From Oleispira sp. (lineage in GTDB: Bacteria > Pseudomonadota > Gammaproteobacteria > Pseudomonadales > Oceanobacteraceae): DNA of 59,381 bases. The first letter of the stretch is position 1; each line of letters begins with the position of its first letter. The notes under the pieces are model-generated. The model was given only the letters and a program-made list of their open reading frames with translations, searched no databases and had not been told where the DNA came from. This document shows, in pieces, positions 37,912-46,007 of this stretch. Location: NCBI GenBank assembly GCA_016765295.1, contig JAESQF010000049.1:33526-92906 (forward strand), read 5' to 3'. Both the position numbers and the translations under genes were made by a program.

Positions 37912-39837
37912 TTGAATAATAAACCTGTTAAAACCGCATCGAAAGACATCTCATGGTCTGCCAAGCAATCTGCTGATTTGTACGGGGTTGATCGCTGGGG
38001 TAATGATTATTTTGGATTAAATGATCAAGGCCTAGTCACGGCTAAAACACTGCATAACCAAGTTCCTTTAATGGATATCGTTCAGGGTATGACTGAGCGC
38101 GATTTGCAGATGCCGGTTCTGTTGCGCATTGAGAATATTTTAGATGCGCAAATCTATCGCTTAAATACGGCCTTTGCGGATGCCATTAAAAAGTTAGATT
38201 ATAAAGCGCCGTACCGCGGGGTTTATCCGATTAAGGTGAATCAGCAAGCGCAAGTGGTCGAAGAAATTGCTGCTTTTGGTGCACGTTTTAAGCACGGGCT
38301 TGAAGTCGGTAGCAAGCCAGAAATGATTGCGGCGTTATCGACACTGACGGAGCCTGGCAGCTTAATTATTTGCAATGGCTACAAAGACCAAGAGTTTGTT
38401 GAGCTTGGCTTACAGGCGACTAAATTAGGCTTTCGCTGTTTCTTTGTCATTGAAACCCCTTCTGAATTACCGATTATTATTGAGCGCAGTAAACAGCTGA
38501 ATATTGAACCGCTTATCGGTGTACGCGTAAAAATGACCTCGAAGATCAGTGGCCATTGGAATTCAACCTCTGGAGATCGCAGTGTCTTTGGTCTTTCTAC
38601 CAGTCAGTTAACTCAGCTGGTCGATCGTTTAAAAGAAGCCGACATGCTGCATTGCCTGCAGTTGTTGCATTGTCACTTGGGTTCACAGATCCCTAATATT
38701 CGCGAAATTCGTGGCGGCGTGGTTGAAGCCTGTCGTTATTATGCCGATCTTTGTGGCGAAGGCGCCGCGTTAACCCACATCGATTTTGGCGGTGGTTTGG
38801 CCGTTGATTATACCGGTGCTTGTTCTAACGATTCTCAAAGTCGAAATTACACCTTAGAAGAATATTGTGAAGATATTGTCGATACGTTAAAAAGCACGTT
38901 AGATGAATATGACTTAGTACACCCAACGATTGTGACGGAATCCGGTCGTGCCACAGTCGCTTATTCATCGATACTGATATTTAATGTTTTGGATGTCACA
39001 AAATTTGAGCCTATTGAGTTACCCCAAGTCGGTAAGGATGAACATCCGTTATTGCGGGACATGCGTGAAGTTTTAACCTATTTGAAACCTCAAAAGGTGC
39101 AAGAGTGTTATAACGACGCGCACTTTTATCGTGATGAAATACGTGAATTGTTTAAACGCGGTCAAGTCAATTTAAGAACCCGTTCGGCGGCGGAAAATTT
39201 ATTTTTAGAAGTTTTGCAGCAAATAAATAAAACACTAGAGTCGATGGCGCGTATTCCGGTTGATCTAGAAGGCTTAAAAGAATCGTTAGCAGACATTTAT
39301 TACGGCAATTTTAGTCTATTCCAGTCACTGCCAGATATTTGGGCAATTGACCAACTGTTCCCAATAATGCCTATTCATCGTCTTGATGAAGAGCCAAAAC
39401 GTAATGCCATTATCGCGGATATTACCTGTGATTGTGATGGCAAAATTGATCGCTTTATTGGTCAGCATGGAGTGTCGAATACTTTACCGCTGCACGAAGT
39501 GAAAGAGGATGAAGAATATTATTTAGGTGTTTTTCTTGTCGGCGCTTATCAAGAAACGCTCGGGGATTTGCATAATTTATTTGGTGATACTAATGTCGTT
39601 AGTGTGCGTATAAATGATGATGATAGCTTTGACTTCGTTAAAGAAATTCACGGTGATACCATTGCTGATGTTTTAAGTTACGTTGAATATGATCCTAAAT
39701 TGATGTACGTAGCGTACCGTAATACGGCCGAGCGCGCGGTGAAAGAAGGGCGAATTACCGCCCGTGAAAGGCAAGAAATTTTAAATACTTTCTATGCCAG
39801 CATGCAAGGTTATACCTACTACGAACGTGATGACTAG
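37912..39837 (+). CDS. speA: biosynthetic arginine decarboxylase SpeA
   Basis: A PLP enzyme that decarboxylates arginine to agmatine, the first step of one putrescine route. It has 641 residues from the TTG at 37912, which has GGAG 6 nt upstream; a TTG at 37900 is in frame but has no ribosome site. Motifs are the PLP-lysine region APYRGVYPIKVNQQAQVVEE, GLEVGSKPEM, THIDFGGGLAVDYTG, TESGRATVAYSS and a C-terminal YEVTYYERD-like end (QGYTYYERDD). It is probably monocistronic and is convergent to the iron-uptake unit. Confidence 0.96.
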   Translation: MNNKPVKTASKDISWSAKQSADLYGVDRWGNDYFGLNDQGLVTAKTLHNQVPLMDIVQGMTERDLQMPVLLRIENILDAQIYRLNTAFADAIKKLDYKAPYRGVYPIKVNQQAQVVEEIAAFGARFKHGLEVGSKPEMIAALSTLTEPGSLIICNGYKDQEFVELGLQATKLGFRCFFVIETPSELPIIIERSKQLNIEPLIGVRVKMTSKISGHWNSTSGDRSVFGLSTSQLTQLVDRLKEADMLHCLQLLHCHLGSQIPNIREIRGGVVEACRYYADLCGEGAALTHIDFGGGLAVDYTGACSNDSQSRNYTLEEYCEDIVDTLKSTLDEYDLVHPTIVTESGRATVAYSSILIFNVLDVTKFEPIELPQVGKDEHPLLRDMREVLTYLKPQKVQECYNDAHFYRDEIRELFKRGQVNLRTRSAAENLFLEVLQQINKTLESMARIPVDLEGLKESLADIYYGNFSLFQSLPDIWAIDQLFPIMPIHRLDEEPKRNAIIADITCDCDGKIDRFIGQHGVSNTLPLHEVKEDEEYYLGVFLVGAYQETLGDLHNLFGDTNVVSVRINDDDSFDFVKEIHGDTIADVLSYVEYDPKLMYVAYRNTAERAVKEGRITARERQEILNTFYASMQGYTYYERDD

Positions 39838-39858
39838 TGTCTGTTTTAAACGAGAGTC

Positions 39859-41193
39859 TTATAAAAGCTTGATACCTAAATACATAATTACCAGTATAGG
39901 TATCAAGCTAATTAATAGGTAACGCATAATTTTTAAGCAGTTGAATCTCTCACCGTATAAAATATTAAATATGAGTATCAGAGCTAATGAGAGATAGAAA
40001 ACAACATAGGGGTTGATTGAAATTAAGCTGGTGATAGCTGAAATCATTAAAGCACTGGGAACCCCCCAGACCCAACCTTGCCACGCGTGATTGATCCAGC
40101 TTCTGTGGTCGCGTCGAGCAAACCAGATGTTCATGCCAAACACAGCCATTAAGCTCAGCATTAATCCCATTAAGAAATAAAATGGCTTAACCCAAAAACT
40201 ATCAAAATGACCAAAGTGAAGGCGATAAGTTGAATAAGACATTTGTCGCCCCGCAGGCCCATCAGAAATACCTTGTTTATCTATAAAATTACCCTCTTCG
40301 TTAAATTGATACATCTCAGAATAAATCAACCGATTGGGTAAGGTAGCCGCAATTTCAATCAGCTGCTCTTTATTACCCATGTTATGTACGACCAAATAGA
40401 TGGGTTTAGCGAGAGGTGCCTGTATTTTAAATCGACGAAAAACTTCGGGGTAATTAATGTTGCCACCTGTGCCTTCTAATACAGGCTTTTCACCATAAAT
40501 TGCATCGACAACGGCCTGAGTATCATTATTAAAAAAACTTAAGGCGGTAACGAAAATTAATAGTGAACTTAAACCGATAAAAGCACCGGTAATCGCCATC
40601 ATTAAATGAAACGGTAATCCCCATACGGATAAACGATTATGCCAGTCTGTATTATTTAAGCGATCAGAGCGTGTGCGGCGTAATAAAAAGACATCTTTAA
40701 AAAGTTTAGGGTGGGCAAAGATACCTGAAATGATCAGTGAAAATAACACGATGCCAAAAAAACCCACTAAGGTCGAGCCAATGATGTGAGGTAGGTGAAG
40801 ATTGGTATGAAGATCTTGCAGCATACCTGTCCAGTGGCTAGCAACAGGATCGGAGAAACTGCCGTCTTGGTTCAGGTACCATTCATCGATACCATTGGTT
40901 ATGTGAGTTCGGGGGAAGTCATCTGTTGGTAGCACGATGTAAGTAAATTTAGGGGTTTTACCTATACGCTGAACATATTCATCCATTGCGGGTTGCATAT
41001 GTTCAGCAGGGAAGTTTGAGTACTCACTAATTTTGGGTTGTTCTAAACGCTCAAACTCTTCAAAAAAGACAGCGACAGATCCGCTTAGGCAAATCAGATA
41101 CAAGAGTGCAGAAAACCATAGCGCAATATAGCTATGTGACTTTAATGAAGACTTAACGGTATTGGATGATATAAAACTTTTCTTATGGCTCAT
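39859..41193 (-). CDS. PepSY-associated inner-membrane protein (siderophore-uptake type)
   Basis: A 444-residue membrane protein of the PepSY_TM family. It has a TM near 24-45, a PepSY-like periplasmic region (PKFTYIVLPTDDFPRTHI), then WTGMLQDLHTNLHLPHIIGS leading into a TM, NNTDWHNRLSVWGLPFHLMM into another, a second periplasmic section, and three C-terminal TMs. Conserved His residues in these helices resemble heme-binding positions of PepSY-type siderophore reductases (PiuB/FoxB-like). It is the last gene of the receptor / lipoprotein / membrane protein unit, 20 nt after its neighbour. A role in releasing iron from the imported siderophore is inferred. Confidence 0.82.
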   Translation of the reverse strand: MSHKKSFISSNTVKSSLKSHSYIALWFSALLYLICLSGSVAVFFEEFERLEQPKISEYSNFPAEHMQPAMDEYVQRIGKTPKFTYIVLPTDDFPRTHITNGIDEWYLNQDGSFSDPVASHWTGMLQDLHTNLHLPHIIGSTLVGFFGIVLFSLIISGIFAHPKLFKDVFLLRRTRSDRLNNTDWHNRLSVWGLPFHLMMAITGAFIGLSSLLIFVTALSFFNNDTQAVVDAIYGEKPVLEGTGGNINYPEVFRRFKIQAPLAKPIYLVVHNMGNKEQLIEIAATLPNRLIYSEMYQFNEEGNFIDKQGISDGPAGRQMSYSTYRLHFGHFDSFWVKPFYFLMGLMLSLMAVFGMNIWFARRDHRSWINHAWQGWVWGVPSALMISAITSLISINPYVVFYLSLALILIFNILYGERFNCLKIMRYLLISLIPILVIMYLGIKLL

Positions 41194-41212
41194 GGCTTAA
41201 TATTATCGACTG

Positions 41213-41863
41213 TTAAAGGGGAGTAGGAATAGCTGTTACATAAATAGCTGTAGTATAAATAGAGCTAAGGGTAATAATGCTCATCAGTGATAACAAGAAT
41301 AAAGCCATCGTCCGTTGCGTTTTCATATAAATCCAAGTTAATAACAATGACCAGGAAATTATAAATACAGCAAGACTGATAACTAAGGTATTGGCTTCTT
41401 GTATGCCGAATGCAGTGGGTAGTAATAAGCTGATACTGGCTGCAGAAAAAAATGGCACTAGAATCATCAGTAATAAATTCATGAAAGATTTTAGAAACAA
41501 ACGAGCCTGCTGCAGGAGATTTGTTTTTGAACATATATATTCAAGATCTTTACTTAGTTCTTCTTTCTTTAATTTCGCATTCTTAGATTGATCATGTATG
41601 GCATGACGTTTTTTGAATTTAATAAGGCCTTTGAAAGAGTGCTTGGATTCTACCAAGAATAATAAGCCAATAATGGATGTCGATACGAAAAAATAGATAG
41701 CGCCAAACTCTACCCCTTTGATTTTCAGCCAAAGAAAAAGTGATAAAGCCATAAATGAAAGGAAAAAGGCTTTAAGGTTGAGAGATTTCCAGTACCCATG
41801 CCAGTGTAGAAACCAAATGAAGATAGCAATTATGTTAATTAGGAGTGGCACTGCAATAATCAA
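41213..41863 (-). CDS. polytopic membrane protein of the iron-uptake unit, unknown function
   Basis: A 216-residue protein not recognised. Six hydrophobic segments (about 1-21, 31-47, 52-71, 131-152, 158-178, 186-208) are split by a Lys-rich cytoplasmic loop (about 74-122). It lies 20 nt ahead of the PepSY gene and behind the DUF4374-like lipoprotein, in the position where small membrane proteins accompany PepSY proteins in iron-uptake operons. A hairpin separates it from the upstream lipoprotein gene. Confidence 0.6.
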   Translation of the reverse strand: MIIAVPLLINIIAIFIWFLHWHGYWKSLNLKAFFLSFMALSLFLWLKIKGVEFGAIYFFVSTSIIGLLFLVESKHSFKGLIKFKKRHAIHDQSKNAKLKKEELSKDLEYICSKTNLLQQARLFLKSFMNLLLMILVPFFSAASISLLLPTAFGIQEANTLVISLAVFIISWSLLLTWIYMKTQRTMALFLLSLMSIITLSSIYTTAIYVTAIPTPL

Positions 41864-41896
41864 TGTAAAATTCCGTATTATTAATATATTTGTATA

Positions 41897-41928
41897 AGCC
41901 GTTAAAGCTATTACTAACTTTAACGGCT
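41897..41928. terminator. hairpin between lipoprotein and membrane-protein genes
   Basis: AGCCGTTAAAG (41897-41907) pairs perfectly with CTTTAACGGCT (41918-41928). The T-run lies only on the plus side, whereas the flanking genes are minus-strand, so partial termination or mRNA processing within the operon is more likely than a full stop. Confidence 0.55.
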
Positions 41929-41946
41929 ATTTTTCGGTTCTAATTT

Positions 41947-43188
41947 CTAGTTATAAAGGTTATAAAATCCCTTGATGCCTTTGCCTTCAACCTTAGCACC
42001 TTTAATCGCAGTGGATGTCGCTACATCAATCTGGTAAATATAAGAATCTTCGGCTGTGGTCACGCTTACATATACCTTGCCATCCATTATTTCGATTGAA
42101 GACGTTGTTTGTTTGGTATGTAGTGGTATGCCTTCAATATCAGTAATCGTTTTTTCTACTAGATCAATGATAACAAGTTTCAATATTGGTGTGCTGAAAG
42201 CAGACCAGGCAGCTTGAGTATCATTCGGCGTAAACAGGCGAGCTAGTACTTTATTACCACCAATGCTATCGAACCAGAAAATTTCTTGGCCGTTAGTTGC
42301 TTCTTCAATATTAAAGAAATAGTCAGCATCAAATTCTGTTGCACCTTTGGCAATACGCAAAATACCAGAAGGTTTATCTGATGCTGGATTATGACCAGAT
42401 GCTAGAGACCCCGCAGAGAACCCATATAAATCACCATTATCAGTGGTAATCAATCCAGTTGTACTACCATGGGTACCTATATTAGTTGTACGAAGATCAC
42501 TAATAATATCTATAGGTTCAGCACGATCAGTTCCTTCTTTATTGACCAGAGGATAGTCAAATATTGCTACATAGGCTGCTTCATTATCCGTAGTTTTATT
42601 TTCATTATTGTCATCGAATTTGATATAAGGAATATAGAGTAAATTATCACGAACAACCAACGCTGTAGGCCATGGAACAGTGCCCTCTCCAGCAGTGCCT
42701 GTACTGTCATTGTAGATCGTATAATTAATCTTTCCCGTCGCTCGGCCTGTTGCAGCGTCGGCAGTGTACATCGTCATATCATCATGCTGATACCAGTAAG
42801 AGTTTGTCGCTAGTAGTGTTTTATCATCTACATTACCAAAAGTATTAAACGAACTATCAAATAAGAAGGTATTTAATTCAGTGAAGCTACCATCAGCATT
42901 AACTTTATAAGATGTTGTTGCAAACTCAGTGTAACCAGAAACAAAAAGTGTATTACCTACTGGATAATAAAAGTTCCAACCCGCTTGTTCAAAACCTGCT
43001 CCTTGAGACGTTATCGTGCCTTCCATAAGGCTTTTCTCTGATAATGCATATTCAGTTGCAGCTTCATCGTTATTAACAAAAGATAAAGTGAAACTTGCTG
43101 TCTCATTGTTATTACTGCTACTGTCTCCACCGCAGGCTGTCAGTGACGCTGCTAATATGAGAGAGGTATAAATTTTAGACTGGCTCAT
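41947..43188 (-). CDS. DUF4374-like lipoprotein next to a TonB receptor
   Basis: A 413-residue lipoprotein: signal peptide with lipobox LTAC followed by GGDSSSNNN (Cys19). The mature part looks like a beta-propeller (repeated short strands such as NTLFVSGYTEFA, DNLLYIPYIKF, NGDLYGFSAGS, GKVYVSVTT). It resembles DUF4374 proteins, which accompany TonB receptors and PepSY proteins in iron-uptake loci. It lies 20 nt downstream of the receptor gene. A periplasmic or surface substrate-binding role is inferred; the family name is from memory of its pattern. Confidence 0.65.
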   Translation of the reverse strand: MSQSKIYTSLILAASLTACGGDSSSNNNETASFTLSFVNNDEAATEYALSEKSLMEGTITSQGAGFEQAGWNFYYPVGNTLFVSGYTEFATTSYKVNADGSFTELNTFLFDSSFNTFGNVDDKTLLATNSYWYQHDDMTMYTADAATGRATGKINYTIYNDSTGTAGEGTVPWPTALVVRDNLLYIPYIKFDDNNENKTTDNEAAYVAIFDYPLVNKEGTDRAEPIDIISDLRTTNIGTHGSTTGLITTDNGDLYGFSAGSLASGHNPASDKPSGILRIAKGATEFDADYFFNIEEATNGQEIFWFDSIGGNKVLARLFTPNDTQAAWSAFSTPILKLVIIDLVEKTITDIEGIPLHTKQTTSSIEIMDGKVYVSVTTAEDSYIYQIDVATSTAIKGAKVEGKGIKGFYNLYN

Positions 43189-43208
43189 GGGTAAATCCTT
43201 ATCGTAGT

Positions 43209-45335
43209 TTAAATGGAATATCTGAATTTCAAGTAATAAGCTCGACCAGGTTTTTGAATGTTGTAATTATCAAAGACAGTCTCATCAAAAATATTATTGG
43301 CGGTAAAGCCTATGTTGTACTTGTTGTGATCGATTGAATATTCGATATCAATATCGTGAGTAAGCTGTTCCGGTATTTCACGCTTATGGTCTTTATCGCC
43401 AGAACCTTCAGAATATAAAAAGTATTGCTCAACATAATGACTACTCCAGTGAGTAGAGATCTTGTGATAGTCATCAGTAAAATAGGTAAGGCCCATGCGT
43501 AGATTGGCGAACAGGTAAGGTTCATTTGGAATACGTGAATTGTAAGATGTATCGGGTAAACCGTTGTAGCCTGTCTTGGATTTATTGATAATGTCTTGAT
43601 AAGTCGCGTTGATTTGAAAATCAAAAAACTGCTGGTAAATAAGTGAAAATGAATTCTCAATGCCGGTTACTTCAACGTCTTTGGTGTTTTTGTAGATGCC
43701 TTTAATTACTTGATCGGGAACGTAGCGGATAAAATCACTGGCATTGCGATAAAAAACATTTACTTCATTACGAATAGACGAATCCGCAAGAGTCAGTTGG
43801 CTTATTAATCCCAGATTTAGGTTGTGGCTGGTCTCCGCTTTTAAATCAGGGTTCGGTCTTATGTACATACCGTCGCCTAATATCTCATCGGCTTCTGGTA
43901 AACGGTAGGTTTTTTCATAGGATGTTTTCAGCTTATTGCTGTTATTCAGCTGATAGCTTAACCCTGTACCATAGCCAGTATTACTAATATCGGCTTTCGT
44001 TTCAGAATTCTGAATAATGCCATCAATATCTTGATCAGAGATTATTCGTGCGTGATAATCATATTGTTTAACAAAAGCATTAATGTTCAAGGCATCGTCG
44101 AATAAAAAGAATGATTGATTAATGCCCAAGATACTTTTTTGAATGCTATTAGGGTGGGTGAAGCTGGTATTTTCTACATCAATCTTTTCATTTCCCTTTC
44201 TATCTAAATTATTAGCTGTGAGGTTCATCGAAAGAATAGAGCTGTTATTAAATCGATAGTCACCTCCTATGCTCAAACGAATGACATCATCAGTTAATTT
44301 AAACTGAGATCGATTACCTAACTCACCTTGGCTGGGGCTAGATTTATCAACAAAACTGCCTTGCCAGTCATAACTGCGTGAATAAGTATCGTAGAAAGTT
44401 TCTGTAATCTGTCCTGCTAAGAAATAGGATTTAACGGATAGCTTTTCAAAACGTTTGGCATAGTTTGCTGAAATCAACTTGCTGGTATTTTTACTGTGTA
44501 CCTTGCCAAATACTATATTGGTAGACGTATCTGGGTGCTGGTGATTATTTTCATTATCGGCATAAGTAAGACTTAAAGAAATCTCATCCGCCCAAGAAGC
44601 ATCAATACGGCCTGCTTTAAGAGTGAGCATGCGTGACTGGTACTCATCATTAAAACGTTCGGCAGAAGTTGTGCCCAAGACATTACCTAGATCATCCGTC
44701 ACCGGTACAGATTTCATCGTATAGTTGTTATCAGACGTATTTAAGTAGCCTGAGGTACGTAGAAAATAGCCGTCTAAATTACTTGTCTGAGCGACTAAGG
44801 CTAAGCGATGAGTATTAAAAGAACCATAAGAATAAGAGGTGTCGATGAAGTCCTCATCTAGATTTGGGGTGACGATGTTGATTGCGCCGCCGAGTGCATC
44901 AGCACCTAAGCTAATAGGAACAACCCCCTTATAGACTTCTATACCCTCAACTAGGTTGATAGGAAAATTGTTCAAGCTTAAGGCACTACCAAAATCTTCC
45001 ATTGGGATGCCGTCTATGAAATAACGAATCTGCTTATCGGATAGACCATTAAGGGATAAATCGAAATCTGATCCTAGACCACCAATAGAGCGAATGTTGA
45101 TGCCAGCGGTTTGGTTAAGTACTTGGTTAATATCTTTATTGCTATTCAAATACTCGGAAGTATCGATTACCTCAATATTAAAACCAGATTCTTCAATGGA
45201 AGTTTCTTCTTTACTCGCATTGATAGAAATTGAATCAAGCTCAACCTCTGCATAAGCTATCGCGCTGGTGAAAAGCACAGGAATGATCATTGTTTGTGGA
45301 GTGGGTATAGCCATAGTCTTTAAGATGCCTGACAC
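43209..45335 (-). CDS. TonB-dependent receptor (iron/siderophore type)
   Basis: A 708-residue outer-membrane receptor. It has a signal peptide (IIPVLFTSAIAYA), a TonB-box-like ELDSISINASKE, a plug domain (about 50-160: IRSIGGLGSDFDLSLNGLSD, VEGIEVYKGVVPISLGADAL, GGAINIV) and a 22-strand-type barrel. The C-terminus ends FRYSI rather than in Phe. The GTG at 45335 or ATG at 45314 could be the start; neither has a strong ribosome site. A Fur-like box lies just upstream and an AraC gene 64 nt further up. It heads the unit with the DUF4374-like lipoprotein, membrane protein and PepSY protein. Confidence 0.88.
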   Translation of the reverse strand: MSGILKTMAIPTPQTMIIPVLFTSAIAYAEVELDSISINASKEETSIEESGFNIEVIDTSEYLNSNKDINQVLNQTAGINIRSIGGLGSDFDLSLNGLSDKQIRYFIDGIPMEDFGSALSLNNFPINLVEGIEVYKGVVPISLGADALGGAINIVTPNLDEDFIDTSYSYGSFNTHRLALVAQTSNLDGYFLRTSGYLNTSDNNYTMKSVPVTDDLGNVLGTTSAERFNDEYQSRMLTLKAGRIDASWADEISLSLTYADNENNHQHPDTSTNIVFGKVHSKNTSKLISANYAKRFEKLSVKSYFLAGQITETFYDTYSRSYDWQGSFVDKSSPSQGELGNRSQFKLTDDVIRLSIGGDYRFNNSSILSMNLTANNLDRKGNEKIDVENTSFTHPNSIQKSILGINQSFFLFDDALNINAFVKQYDYHARIISDQDIDGIIQNSETKADISNTGYGTGLSYQLNNSNKLKTSYEKTYRLPEADEILGDGMYIRPNPDLKAETSHNLNLGLISQLTLADSSIRNEVNVFYRNASDFIRYVPDQVIKGIYKNTKDVEVTGIENSFSLIYQQFFDFQINATYQDIINKSKTGYNGLPDTSYNSRIPNEPYLFANLRMGLTYFTDDYHKISTHWSSHYVEQYFLYSEGSGDKDHKREIPEQLTHDIDIEYSIDHNKYNIGFTANNIFDETVFDNYNIQKPGRAYYLKFRYSI

Positions 45336-45361
45336 AGAGAACTCATACTAAATACTTAAAT

Positions 45362-45380
45362 TATAATGATAATTGTTCGC
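45362..45380. promoter_or_regulatory. Fur-box-like site upstream of the TonB receptor unit
   Basis: It matches the 19-bp Fur consensus at 14 positions, with an uninterrupted run ATAATGATAAT. It lies 27 bp upstream of the receptor's first possible start, between that gene and the araC-type gene. Confidence 0.65.
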
Positions 45381-45399
45381 ATTGTAGCGTCGGCTGCAT

Positions 45400-45807
45400 T
45401 TAACACTTAACCAAATGGTGCATGGCTATTTTTTCTTGAAAAATAATTCCAATGCCTGTTAGTTGGCCTACTTGACGGTATTCTCTTGGGGGGCAGCCAA
45501 AATGTTGTTTAAAGCTACGGCTGAAACTTACTTCAGAATCGAAACCGCAAAATAGGGCAATGTCCAGTTGACGGTCATTACTATTAAGCAGCTTCCAAGC
45601 TGCGATCGCTAAGCGCAATTGGCGTACATACTGAGCAACATTTAACCCGGTATGAGCACTAAAGACTCTTTGCAGTTGCCAGCGTGACCAGCCACTGATT
45701 TCTGCCAGTGAATTAACATCAAGAGACTTCTGTAAGTTCAAATCTATATATTGAAGTACTGATGCAATCCGTTTCGTTTGTCTAATAAGCTCCATGCTTT
45801 GATTCAT
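45400..45807 (-). CDS. small AraC-family regulator (DNA-binding domain only)
   Basis: A 135-residue protein that is almost entirely the AraC double helix-turn-helix domain: LAEISGWSRWQLQRVFSAHTG in the first motif and DIALFCGFDSEVSFSRSFKQ with HFGCPPREYRQ in the second. There is no N-terminal ligand domain, as in SoxS/MarA, so activity would be set by the amount of protein. Siderophore loci often carry AraC activators (PchR, AlcR, YbtA), but those have sensing domains. It lies between two receptor genes and probably activates one or both. Confidence 0.88.
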   Translation of the reverse strand: MNQSMELIRQTKRIASVLQYIDLNLQKSLDVNSLAEISGWSRWQLQRVFSAHTGLNVAQYVRQLRLAIAAWKLLNSNDRQLDIALFCGFDSEVSFSRSFKQHFGCPPREYRQVGQLTGIGIIFQEKIAMHHLVKC

Positions 45808-45942
45808 TCTTCGTTAGGCTAATCGTTGGTGCTTGTAAGTTGCTCGAAAATCGAGCAATACACGAGCAATGTTTGCGCAGGATTTTTATAAATACGACGA
45901 GTAAGAAAGTCTGACAAATTATGACAATTATTAACACTTCAT

Positions 45943-45961
45943 GCAAATGAAAATGATTCGT
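45943..45961. promoter_or_regulatory. Fur-box-like site upstream of the second TonB receptor
   Basis: GCAAATGAAAATGATTCGT matches the 19-bp Fur consensus at 12 positions and shares 15 of 17 bases with the box at 57811. It lies 46 bp upstream of the receptor ATG. Confidence 0.55.
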
Positions 45962-46007
45962 GTTATTGTTCTGATAATTAAGTCGTACTTTTATATAGGA
46001 ATAGATC

